Shown piece by piece: positions 35,991-48,900 of a DNA stretch of 64,000 bases. Each line of letters starts with the position of its first letter. Within the stretch, counting starts at the first letter, position 1. The stretch comes from Scilla litardierei (taxonomy: Eukaryota > Streptophyta > Magnoliopsida > Asparagales > Asparagaceae): contig CM061141.1 in the NCBI GenBank assembly GCA_030789695.1, positions 166,229,079 to 166,293,078 of the forward strand. Reading direction: 5' to 3'. A program made the position numbers and the translations under genes. The notes beneath the pieces are model-generated. The model did no database searches and was not told where the DNA came from. It saw nothing but the letters and a program-made list of their open reading frames with translations.

Positions 35991-38900
35991 TGATACTCTT
36001 GAATCCCTGTCAATAGAGAGGACTACTGCCGTAAAGGTGGAGGCCGATGTAATAGATCGGGTGCCAAACGGCGGCTCAAGGCTGGAACGATATACGTGCA
36101 CCTCATGGGCATTCACGTTCCGTTTGAATACACATCGCTCCTCCCTTTGCACCGGCTCCATTATATCAGTTCCCGTCTGTTACTCATGAATCCCTGTCAA
36201 TAGAGAGGACTACTGCCGTAAAGGTGGTGGCCGATGTAATAGATCGGGTGCCAAACGGCGGCTCAAGGCTGGACCGATATACGTGCACCTCATGGGCATT
36301 CACGTTCGGTTTGAATACACATCGCTCCTGCCATTGCACCGGCTCCATTATATCAGTTCCCGCCTGTTACTCATGAATCCCTGTAAATAGAGAGGACTAC
36401 TGCCGTAAAGGTGGAGGCCGAGGTAATAGATCGGGTGCCAAACGACGGCTCAAGGCTGGACCGATATACGTGCACCTCATGGGCATTCACGTTCCGTTTG
36501 AATACACATCGCTCCTGCCTTTGCACCGGCTCCATTATATCAGTTCCCGCCTGTTACTCATGAATCCCAGTCAATAGAGAGGACTACTGCCATAAATGTG
36601 GGGGCCGAGATAATAGATAGGGTGCCAAATGGCGGCTCAAGGCTGGACCGATATACGTGCACCTTATGGGCATTCACGTTCCGTTTGAATACACATCGCT
36701 CCTGCCTTTGCACCGGCTCCATTATATCAGTTCCCGCCTGTTACTCATGAATCCCTGTCAATAGAGAGGACAACTGCCGTAAAGGTGGAGGCCGAGGTAA
36801 TAGATCGGGTGCCAAACGGCGGCTCAAGGCTGGACCGATATACGTGCACCGCATGGGCATTCACGTTCGGTTTGAATACACATCGCTCCTGCCGTTGCAC
36901 CGGCTCCATTATATCAGTTCCCGCCTGTTACTCATGAATCCCTGTAAATAGAGAGGACTACTGCCGTAAAGGTGGAGGCCGAGGTAATAGATCGGGTGCC
37001 AAACGACGGCTCAAGGCTGGACCGATATACGTGCACCTCATGGGCATTCACGTTCCGTTTGAATACACATCGCTCCTGCCTTTGCACCGGCTCCATTATA
37101 TCAGTTCCCGCCTGTTACTCATGAATCCCTGTCAATAGAGAGGACTACTGTCCTAAAGGTGGAGGCCAAGGTAATAGATCGGGTGCCAAACGGCGGCTCA
37201 AGGCTGGACCGATATACGTGCACCTCATGGGCATTCACGTTCGGTTTGAATACACATCGCTCCTGTCGTTGCACCGGCTCCATTATATCAGTTCCCGCCT
37301 GTTACTCATGAATCCCTGTAAATAGAGAGGACTACTGCCGTAAAGGTGGAGGCCGAGGTAATAGATCGGGTGCCAAACGACGGCTCAAGGCTGGACCGAT
37401 ATACGTGCACCTCATGGGCATTCACGTTCCGTTTGAATACACATCGCTCCTGCATTTGCACCGGCTCCATTATATCAGTTCCCGCATGTTACTCATGAAT
37501 CCCTGTCAATAAAGAGGACAAATGCCGTAAAGATGGGGGCCGAGGTAATAGATCGCGGGCCAAACGGCGGCTCAAGGCTGGACCGATATACGTGCACATC
37601 ATGGGCATTCACGTTCCGTTTGAATACACATCGCTCCTGCCTTTGCACCGGCTCCATTATATTAGTTCCCGCCTGTTACTCATGAATCCCTGTCAATAGA
37701 GAGGACTACTGCCGTAAAGGTGGAGGCCGAGGTAATAGATCGGGTGCCAATCGGCGGCTCAAGGCTGGACCGATATACGTGCACCTCATGGGCATTCACG
37801 TTCCGTTTGAATACACATCGCTCCTGCCTTTGCACCGGCTCCATTATATCAGTTCCCGCCTGATACTCTTGAATCCCTGTCAATAGAGAGGACTACTGCC
37901 GTAAAGGTGGAGGCCGATGTAATAGATCGGTTGCCAAACGGCGGCTCAAGGATGGAACGATATACGTGCACCTCATGGGCATTCACGTTCCGTTTGAATA
38001 CACATCGCTCCTACCTTTGCACCGGCTCCATTATATCAGTTCCCGTCTGTTACTCATGAATCCCTGTCAATAGAGAGGACTACTGCCGTAAAGGTGGTGG
38101 CCGATGTAATAGATCGGGTGCCAAACGGCGGCTCAAGGCTGGACCGATATACGTGCACCTCATGGGCATTCACGTTCGGTTTTAATACACATCGCTCCTG
38201 CCATTGCACCGGCTCCATTATATCAGTTCCCGCCTGTTACTCATGAATCCCTGTAAATAGAGAGGACTACTGCCGTAAAGGTGGAGGCCGAGGTAATAGA
38301 TCGGGTGCCAAACGACGGCTCAAGGCTGGACCGATATACGTGCACCTCATGGGCATTCACGTTCCGTTTGAATACACATCGCTCCTGCCTTTGCACCGGC
38401 TCCATTATATCAGTTCCCGCCTGTTACTCATGAATCCCAGTCAATAGAGAGGACTACTGCCATAAATGTGGGGGCCGAGATAATAGATAGGGTGCCAAAT
38501 GGCGGCTCAAGGCTGGACCGATATACGTGCACCTCATGGGCATTCACGTTCCGTTTGAATACACATCGCTCCTGCCTTTGCACCGGCTCCATTATATCAG
38601 TTCCCGCCTGTTACTCATGAATCCCTGTCAATAGAGAGGACAACTGCCGTAAAGGTGGAGGCCGAGGTAATAGATCGGGTGCCAAACGGCGGCTCAAGGC
38701 TGGACCGATATACGTGCACCTCATGGGCATTCACGTTCGGTTTGAATACACATCGCTCCTGCCGTTGCACCGGCTCCATTATATCAGTTCCCGCCTGTTA
38801 CTCATGAATCCCTGTAAATAGAGAGGACTACTGCCGTAAAGGTGGAGGCCGAGGTAATAGATCGGGTGCCAAACGACGGCTCAAGGCTGGACCGATATAC

Positions 38901-41226
38901 GTGCACCTCATGGGCATTCACGTTCCGTTTGAATACACATCGCTCCTGCCTTTGCACCGGCTCCATTATATCAGTTCCCGCCTGTTACTCATGAATCCCT
39001 GTCAATAGAGAGGACTACTGTCCTAAAGGTGGAGGCCAAGGTAATAGATCGGGTGCCAAACGGCGGCTCAAGGCTGGACCGATATACGTGCACCTCATGG
39101 GCATTCACGTTCGGTTTGAATACACATCGCTCCTGTCGTTGCACCGGCTCCATTATATCAGTTCCCGCCTGTTACTCATGAATCCCTGTAAATAGAGAGG
39201 ACTACTGCCGTAAAGGTGGAGGCCGAGGTAATAGATCGGGTGCCAAACGACGGCTCAAGGCTGGACCGATATACGTGCACCTCATGGGCATTCACGTTCC
39301 GTTTGAATACACATCGCTCCTGCATTTGCACCGGCTCCATTATATCAGTTCCCGCATGTTACTCATGAATCCCTGTCAATAAAGAGGACAAATGCCGTAA
39401 AGATGGGGGCCGAGGTAATAGATCGCGGGCCAAACGGCGGCTCAAGGCTGGACCGATATACGTGCACATCATGGGCATTCACGTTCCGTTTGAATACACA
39501 TCGCTCCTGCCTTTGCACCGGCTCCATTATATTAGTTCCCGCCTGTTACTCATGAATCCCTGTCAATAGAGAGGACTACTGCCGTAAAGGTGGAGGCCGA
39601 GGTAATAGATCGGGTGCCAATCGGCGGCTCAAGGCTGGACCGATATACGTGCACCTCATGGGCATTCACGTTCCGTTTGAATACACATCGCTCCTGCCTT
39701 TGCACCGGCTCCATTATATCAGTTCCCGCCTGATACTCTTGAATCCCTGTCAATAGAGAGGACTACTGCCGTAAAGGTGGAGGCCGATGTAATAGATCGG
39801 GTGCCAAACGGCGGCTCAAGGATGGAACGATATACGTGCACCTCATGGGCATTCACGTTCCGTTTGAATACACATCGCTCCTACCTTTGCACCGGCTCCA
39901 TTATATCAGTTCCCGTCTGTTACTCATGAATCCCTGTCAATAGAGAGGACTACTGCCGTAAAGGTGGTGGCCGATGTAATAGATCGGGTGCCAAACGGCG
40001 GCTCAAGGCTGGACCGATATACGTGCACCTCATGGGCATTCACGTTCGGTTTGAATACACATCGCTCCTGCCATTGCACCGGCTCCATTAAATCAGTTCC
40101 CGCCTGTTACTCATGAATCCCTGTAAATAGAGAGGACTACTGCCGTAAAGGTGGAGGCCGAGGTAATATATCGGGTGCCAAACGACGGCTCAAGGCTGGA
40201 CCGATATACGTGCACCTCATGGGCATTCACGTTCTGTTTGAATACACATCGCTCTTGCCTTTGCACCGGCTCCATTATATCAGTTCCCGCCTGTTACTCA
40301 TGAATCCCTGTCAATAGAGAGGACTACTGCCGTAAAGGTGGGGGCCGAGGTAATAGATCGGGTGCCAAACAACGGCTCAAGGCTGGACCGATATACATGC
40401 ACCTCATGGGCATTCACGTTCCGTTTGAATACACATCGCTCATGCCTTTGCACCGGCTCCATTATATCAGTTCCCGCCTGTTACTCAAGAATCCCTGTCA
40501 ATAGAGAGGACTATTGCCGTAAAGGTGGGGGCCGAGGTAAAAGATCGGGTGCCAAACGGCGGCTCAAGGCTGGACCGATATACGTGCACCTCATGGGCAT
40601 TCACGTTCCGTTTGAATACACATCGCTCCTGCCTTTGCACCGGCTCCATTATATCAGTTCACGTCTGTTACTCATGAATCTCTGTCAATAGAGAGGACTA
40701 CTGCCGTAAAGGTGGAGGCCGAGGTAATAGATCGGGTGCCAAACGGCGGCTCAAGGCTGGACCGATATACGTGCACCGCATGGGCATTCACGTTCGGTTT
40801 GAATACACATCGCTCCTGCCGTTGCACCGGCTCCATTATATCAGTTCCCGCCTGTTACTCATGAATCCCTGTAAATAGAGAGGACTACTGCCGTAAAGGT
40901 GGAGGCCGAGGTAATAGATCGGGTGCCAAACGACGGCTCAAGGCTGGACCGATATACGTGCACCTCATGGGCATTCACGTTCCGTTTGAATACACATCGC
41001 TCCTGCCTTTGCACCGGCTCCATTATATCAGTTCCCGCCTGATACTCTTGAATCCCTGTCAATAGAGAGGACTACTGCCGTAAAGGTGGAGGCCGATGTA
41101 ATAGATCGGGTGCCAAACGGCGGCTCAAGGCTGGAACGATATACGTGCACCTCATGGGCATTCACGTTCCGTTTGAATACACATCGCTCCTACCTTTGCA
41201 CCGGCTCCATTATATCAGTTCCCGTC
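35991..41226. repeat. Higher-order repeat of 10 monomers (1870 bp)
   Basis: The variant TGATACTCTTGAATCCCTG occurs at 35991, 37861 and 39731, exactly 1870 bp apart, and again at 41040 (7 monomers later). An earlier pair, 33002 and 34869, is 10 monomers minus 3 bp apart, then 6 monomers to 35991. The rare change AATAAAGAGGACAAATG recurs near 34514, 37504 and 39374. A further variant (TTACTCAAG) recurs at 35440 and 40489, 27 monomers apart, showing overlapping duplications at more than one scale. Confidence 0.85.
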
Positions 41227-42938
41227 TGTTACTCATGAATCCCTGTCAATAGAGAGGACTACTGCCGTAAAGGTGGTGGCCGATGTAATAGATCGGGTGC
41301 CAAACGGCGGCTCAAGGCTGGACCGATATACGTGCACCTCATGGGCATTCACGTTCGGTTTTAATACACATCGCTCCTGCCATTGCACCGGCTCCATTAT
41401 ATCAGTTCCCGCCTGTTACTCATGAATCCATGTAAATAGAGAGGACTACTGCCGTAAAGGTGGAGGCCGAGGTAATAGATCGGGTGCCAAACGACGGCTC
41501 AAGGCTGGACCGATATACGTGCACCTCATGGGCATTCACGTTCTGTTTGAATACACATCGCTCCTGCCTTTGCACCGGCTCCATTATATCAGTTCCCGCC
41601 TGTTACTCATGAATCCCAGTCAATAGAGAGGACTACTGCCATAAATGTGGGGGCCGAGATAATAGATAGGGTGCCAAATGGCGGCTCAAGGCTGGACCGA
41701 TATACGTGCACCTCATGGGCATTCACGTTCTGTTTGAATACACATCGCTCCTGCCTTTGCACCGGCTCCATTATATCAGTTCCCGCCTGTTACTCATGAA
41801 TCCCTGTCAATAGAGAGGACAACTGCCGTAAAGGTGGAGGCCGAGGTAATAGATCGGGTGCCAAACGGCGGCTCAAGGCTGGACCGATATACGTGCACCG
41901 CATGGGCATTCACGTTCGGTTTGAATACACATCGCTCCTGCCGTTGCACCGGCTCCATTATATCAGTTCCCGCCTGTTACTCATGAATCCCTGTAAATAG
42001 AGAGGACTACTGCCGTAAAGGTGGAGGCCGAGGTAATAGATCGGGTGCCAAACGACGGCTCAAGGCTGGACCGATATACGTGCACCTCATGGGCATTCAC
42101 GTTCCGTTTGAATACACATCGCTCCTGCCTTTGCACCGGCTCCATTATATCAGTTCCCGCCTGTTACTCATGAATCCCTGTCAATAGAGAGGACTACTGC
42201 CGTAAAGGTGGAGGCCGATGTAATAGATCGGGTGCCAAACGGCGGCTCAAGGCTGGAACGATATACGTGCACCTCATGGGCATTCACGTACCGTTTGAAT
42301 ACACATCGCTCCTGCCTTTGCACCGGCTCCATTATATAAGTTCCCGTCTGTTACTCATGAATCCCTGTCAATAGAGAGGACTACTGCCGTAAAGGTGGTG
42401 GCCGATGTAATAGATCGGGTGCCAAACGGCGGCTCAAGGCTGGACCGATATACGTGCACCTCATGGGCATTCACGTTCGGTTTGAATACACATCGCTCCT
42501 GCAATTGCACCGGCTCCATTATATCAGTTCCCGCCTGTTACTCATGAATCCCTGTAAATAGAGAGGACTACTGCCGTAAAGGTGGAGGCCGAGGTAATAG
42601 ATCGGGTGCCAAACGACGGCTCAAGGCTGGACCGATATACGTGCACCTCATGGGCATTCACGTTCTGTTTGAATACACATCGCTCCTGCCTTTGCACCGG
42701 CTCCATTATATCAGTTCCCGCCTGTTACTCATGAATCCCAGTAAATAGAGAGGACTACTGCCATAAATGTGGGGGCCGAGATAATAGATAGGGTGCCAAA
42801 TGGCGGCTCAAGGCTGGACCGATATACGTGCACCTCATGGGCATTCACGTTCCGTTTGAATACACATCGCTCCTGCCTTTGCACCGGCTCCATTATATCA
42901 GTTCCTGCCTGTTACTCATGAATCCCTGTCAATAGAGA

Positions 42939-45900
42939 GGACAACTGCCGTAAAGGTGGGGGCCGAGGTAATAGATCGGGGGCCAAACGACGGCTCTAGG
43001 CTGGACCGATATACGTGCACCTCATGGGCATTCACGTTCCGTTTGAATACACATCGCTCCTGCTTTTGCACCGGCTCCATTATATCAGTTCCCGCCTGTT
43101 ACTCATGAATCCCTGTAAATAGAGAGGACTACTGCCGTAAAGGTGGAGGCCGAGGTAATAGATCGGGTGCCAAACGACGGCTCAAGGCTGGACCGATATA
43201 CGTGCACCTCATGGGCATTCACGTTCCGTTTGAATACACATCGCTCCTGCCTTTGCACCGGCTCCATTATATCAGTTCCCGCCTGTTACTTATGAATCCT
43301 TGTCAATAGAGAGGACTACTGCCGTAAAGGTGGAGGCCGATGTAATAGATCGGGTGCCAAACGGCGGCTCAAGGCTGGAACGATATACGTGCACCTCATG
43401 GGCATTCACGTTCCGTTTGAATACACATCGCTCCTGCCTTTGCACCGGCTCCATTATATCAGTTCCCGTCTGTTACTCATGAATCCCTGTCAATAGAGAG
43501 GACTACTGCCGTAAAGGTGGTGGCCGATGTAATAGATCGGGTGCCAAACGGCGGCTCAAGGCTGGACCGATATACGTGCACCTCATGGGGCATTCACGTT
43601 CGGTTTGAATACACATCGCTCCTGCCGTTGCACCGGCTCCATTATATCAGTTCCCGCCTGTTACTCATGAATCCCTGTAAATAGAGAGGACTACTGCCGT
43701 AAAGGTGGAGGCCGAGGTAATAGATCGGGTGCCAAACGACGGCTCAAGGCTGGACCGATATACGTGCACCTCATGGGCATTCACGTTCCGTTTGAATACA
43801 CATCGCTCCTGCCTTTGCACCGGCTCCATTATATCAGTTCCCGCCTGTTACTCATGAATCCCAGTCAATAGAGAGGACTACTACCGTAAATGTGGGGGCC
43901 GAGATAATAGATAGGGTGCCAAATGGCGGCTCAAGGCTGGACCGATATACGTGCACCTCATGGGCATTCACGTTCCGTTTGAATACACATCGCTCCTGCC
44001 TTTGCACCGGCTCCATTATATCAGTTCCCGCCTGTTACTCATGAATCCCTGTCAATAGAGAGGACAACTGCCGTAAAGGTGGGGGCCGATGTAATAGATC
44101 GGGGGCCAAACGACGGCTCTAGGCTAGACCGATATACGTGCACCTCATGGGCATTCACGTTCCGTTTGAATACACATCGCTCCTGCCTTTGCACCGGCTC
44201 CATTATATCAGTTCCCGCCTGTTACTCATGAATCCCTGTCAATAGAGAGGACAACTGCCGTAAAGCTGGGGGCCGAGGTAATAGATCGGGGGCCAAACGA
44301 CGGCTCTAGGCTGGACCGATATACGTGCACCTCATGGGCATTCACGTTCCGTTTGAATACACATCGCTCCTGCCTTTGCATCGGCTCCATTATATCAGTT
44401 CCCGCCTGTTACTCATGAATCCCTGTCAATAGAGAGAACTACTGCCGTAAAGGTGGAGGCCGAGGTAATAGATCGGGTGCCAAACGATGGCTCAAGGCTG
44501 GACCGATACACGTGCACCTCATGGGCATTCACGTTCCGTTTGAATACACATCGCTCCTGCCTTTGCACCGGCTCCATTATATCAGTTCCCGCCTGTTACT
44601 CATGAATCCCTGTCAATAGAGAGGACTATTGCCGTAAAGGTGGGGGCCGAGGTAATAGATCGGGTGCCAAACGGCGGCTCAAGGCTGGACCGATATACGT
44701 GCACCTCATGGGCATTCACGTTCCGTTTGAATACACATCGCTCCTGCCTTTGCACCGGCTCCATTATATCAGTTCCCGTCTGTTACTCATGAATCCCTGT
44801 CAATAGAGAGGACTACTGCCGTAAAGGTGGAGGCCGAGGTAATAGATCGGGTGCCAAACGGCGGCTCAAGGCTGGACCGATATACGTGCACCGCATGGGC
44901 ATTCACGTTCGGTTTGAATACACATCGCTCCTGCCGTTGCACCGGCTCCATTATATCAGTTCCCGCCTGTTACTCATGAATCCCTGTAAATATAGAGGAC
45001 TACTGCCGTAAAGGTGGAGGCCGAGGTAATAGATCGGGTGCCAAACGACGGCTCAAGGCTGGACCGATATACGTGCACCTCATGGGCATTCACGTTCCGT
45101 TTGAATACACATCGCTCCTGCCTTTGCACCGGCTCCATTATATCAGTTCCCGCCTGTTACTCATGAATCCCTGTCAATAGAGAGGACTACTGCCGTAAAG
45201 GTGGAGGCCGATGTAATAGATCGGGTGCCAAACGGCGGCTCAAGGCTGTAACGATATACGTGCACCTCATGGGCATTCACGTTCCGTTTGAATACACATC
45301 GCTCCTGCCTTTGCACCGGCTCCATTATATCAGTTCCCGCCTGTTACTCATGAATCCCTGTCAATAGAGAGGACAACTGCCGTAAAGGTGGGGGCCGAGG
45401 TAATAGATCGGGGGCCAAACGACGGCTCTAGGCTGGACCGATATACGTACACCTCATGGGCATTCACGTTCCGTTTGAATACACATCGCTCCTGCCTTTG
45501 CACCGGCTCCATTATATCAGTTCCCGCCTGTTACTCATGAATCCCTGTAAATAGAGAGGACTACTGCCGTAAAGGTGGAGGCCGAGGTAATAGATCGGGT
45601 GCCAAACGACGGCTCAAGGCTGGACCGATATACGTGCACCTCATGGGCATTCACGTTCCGTTTGAATACACATCGCTCCTGCCTTTGCACCGGCTCCATT
45701 ATATCAGTTCCCGCCTGTTACTTATGAATCCTTGTCAATAGAGAGGACTACTGCCGTAAAGGTGGAGGCCGATGTAATAGATCGGGTGCCAAACGGCGGC
45801 TCAAGGCTGGAACGATATACGTGCACCTCATGGGCATTCACGTTCCGTTTGAATACACATCGCTCCTGCCTTTGCACCGGCTCCATTATATCAGTTCCCG

Positions 45901-48900
45901 TCTGTTACTCATGAATCCCTGTCAATAGAGAGGACTACTGCCGTAAAGGTGGTGGCCGATGTAATAGATCGGGTGCCAAACGGCGGCTCAAGGCTGGACC
46001 GATATACGTGCACCTCATGGGGCATTCACGTTCGGTTTGAATACACATCGCTCCTGCCGTTGCACCGGCTCCATTATATCAGTTCCCGCCTGTTACTCAT
46101 GAATCCCTGTAAATAGAGAGGACTACTGCCGTAAAGGTGGAGGCCGAGGTAATAGATCGGGTGCCAAACGACGGCTCAAGGCTGGACCGATATACGTGCA
46201 CCTCATGGGCATTCACGTTCCGTTTGAATACACATCGCTCCTGCCTTTGCACCGGCTCCATTATATCAGTTCCCGCCTGTTACTCATGAATCCCAGTCAA
46301 TAGAGAGGACTACTACCGTAAATGTGGGGGCCGAGATAATAGATAGGGTGCCAAATGGCGGCTCAAGGCTGGACCGATATACGTGCACCTCATGGGCATT
46401 CACGTTCCGTTTGAATACACATCGCTCCTGCCTTTGCACCGGCTCCATTATATCAGTTCCCGCCTGTTACTCATGAATCCCTGTCAATAGAGAGGACAAC
46501 TGCCGTAAAGGTGGGGGCCGATGTAATAGATCGGGGGCCAAACGACGGCTCTAGGCTGGACCGATATACGTGCACCTCATGGGCATTCACGTTCCGTTTG
46601 AATACACATCGCTCCTGCCTTTGCACCGGCTCCATTATATCAGTTCCCGCCTGTTACTCATGAATCCCTGTCAATAGAGAGGACAACTGCCGTAAAGCTG
46701 GGGGCCGAGGTAATAGATCGGGGGCCAAACGACGGCTCTAGGCTGGACCGATATACGTGCACCTCATGGGCATTCACGTTCCGTTTGAATACACATCGCT
46801 CCTGCCTTTGCATCGGCTCCATTATATCAGTTCCCGCCTGTTACTCATGAATCCCTGTCAATAGAGAGAACTACTGCCGTAAAGGTGGAGGCCGAGGTAA
46901 TAGATCGGGTGCCAAACGATGGCTCAAGGCTGGACCGATATACGTGCACCTCATGGGCATTCACGTTCCGTTTGAATACACATCGCTCCTGCCTTTGCAC
47001 CGGCTCCATTATATCAGTTCCCGCCTGTTACTCATGAATCCCTGTCAATAGAGAGGACTATTGCCGTAAAGGTGGGGGCCGAGGTAATAGATCGGGTGCC
47101 AAACGGCGGCTCAAGGCTGGACCGATATACGTGCACCTCATGGGCATTCACGTTCCGTTTGAATACACATCGCTCCTGCCTTTGCACCGGCTCCATTATA
47201 TCAGTTCCCGTCTGTTACTCATGAATCCCTGTCAATAGAGAGGACTACTGCCGTAAAGGTGGAGGCCGAGGTAATAGATCGGGTGCCAAACGGCGGCTCA
47301 AGGCTGGACCGATATACGTGCACCGCATGGGCATTCACGTTCGGTTTGAATACACATCGCTCCTGCCGTTGCACCGGCTCCATTATATCAGTTCCCGCCT
47401 GTTACTCATGAATCCCTGTAAATATAGAGGACTACTGCCGTAAAGGTGGAGGCCGAGGTAATAGATCGGGTGCCAAACGACGGCTCAAGGCTGGACCGAT
47501 ATACGTGCACCTCATGGGCATTCACGTTCCGTTTGAATACACATCGCTCCTGCCTTTGCACCGGCTCCATTATATCAGTTCCCGCCTGTTACTCATGAAT
47601 CCCTGTCAATAGAGAGGACTACTGCCGTAAAGGTGGAGGCCGATGTAATAGATCGGGTGCCAAACGGCGGCTCAAGGCTGTAACGATATACGTGCACCTC
47701 ATGGGCATTCACGTTCCGTTTGAATACACATCGCTCCTGCCTTTGCACCGGCTCCATTATATCAGTTCCCGCCTGTTACTCATGAATCCCTGTCAATAGA
47801 GAGGACAACTGCCGTAAAGGTGGGGGCCGATGTAATAGATCGGGGGCCAAACGACGGCTCTAGGCTGGACCGATATACGTGCACCTCATGGGCATTCACG
47901 TTCCATTTGAATACACATCGCTCCTGCCTTTGCACCGGCTCCATTATATCAGTTCCCGCCTGTTACTCATGAATCACTGTCAATAGAGAGGACTACTGCC
48001 GTAAAGGTGGAGGCCGAGGTAATAGATCGGGTGCCAAACGACGGCTCAAGGCTGGACCGATATACGTGCACCTCATGGGCATTCACGTTCCGTTTGAATA
48101 CACATCGCTCCTGCCTTTGCACCGGCTCCATTATATATGTTCCCGCCTGTTACTCATGAATCCCTGTCAATAGAGAGGACTACTGCCGTAAAGGTGGAGG
48201 CCGATGTAATAGATCGGGTGCCAAACGGCGGCTCAAGGCTGGAACGATATACGTGCACCTCATGGGCATTCACGTTCCGTTTGAATACACATCGCTCCTG
48301 CCTTTGCACCGGCTCCATTATATCAGTTCCCGTCTGTTACTCATGAATCCCTGTCAATAGAGAGGACTACTGCCGTAAAGGTGGTGGCCGATGTAATAGA
48401 TCGGGTGCCAAACGGCGGCTCAAGGCTGGACCGATATACATGCACCTCATGGGGCATTCACGTTCGGTTTGAATACACATCGCTCCTGCCGTTGCACCGG
48501 CTCCATTATATCTGTTCCCGCCTGTTACTCATGAATCCCTGTAAATAGAGAGGACTACTGCCGTAAAGGTGGAGGCCGAGGTAATAGATCGGGTGCCAAA
48601 CGACGGCTCAAGGCTGGACCGATATACGTGCACCTCATGGGCATTCACGTTCCGTTTGAATACACATCGCTCCTGCCTTTGCACCGGCTCCATTATATCA
48701 GTTCCCGCCTGTTACTCATGAATCCCAGTCAATAGAGAGGACTACTACCGTAAATGTGGGGGCCGAGATAATAGATAGGGTGCCAAATGGCGGCTCAAGG
48801 CTGGACCGATATACGTGCACCTCATGGGCATTCACGTTCCGTTTGAATACACATCGCTCCTGCCTTTGCACCGGCTCCATTATATCAGTTCCCGCCTGTT
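42939..48900. repeat. Higher-order repeat of 13 monomers (2432 bp), about 2.5 copies
   Basis: The variant GGACAACTGCC with GGGGGCCAAACGACGGCTCT starts at 42939, 45371 and 47803, exactly 2432 bp apart (13 x 187 + 1). The extra G in CATGGGGCATTC repeats at about 43586, 46018 and 48450, and the AGAGAGAACT change at about 44433 and 46865. Because the one-base insertion is carried in each copy, block duplication came after that insertion. Confidence 0.9.
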
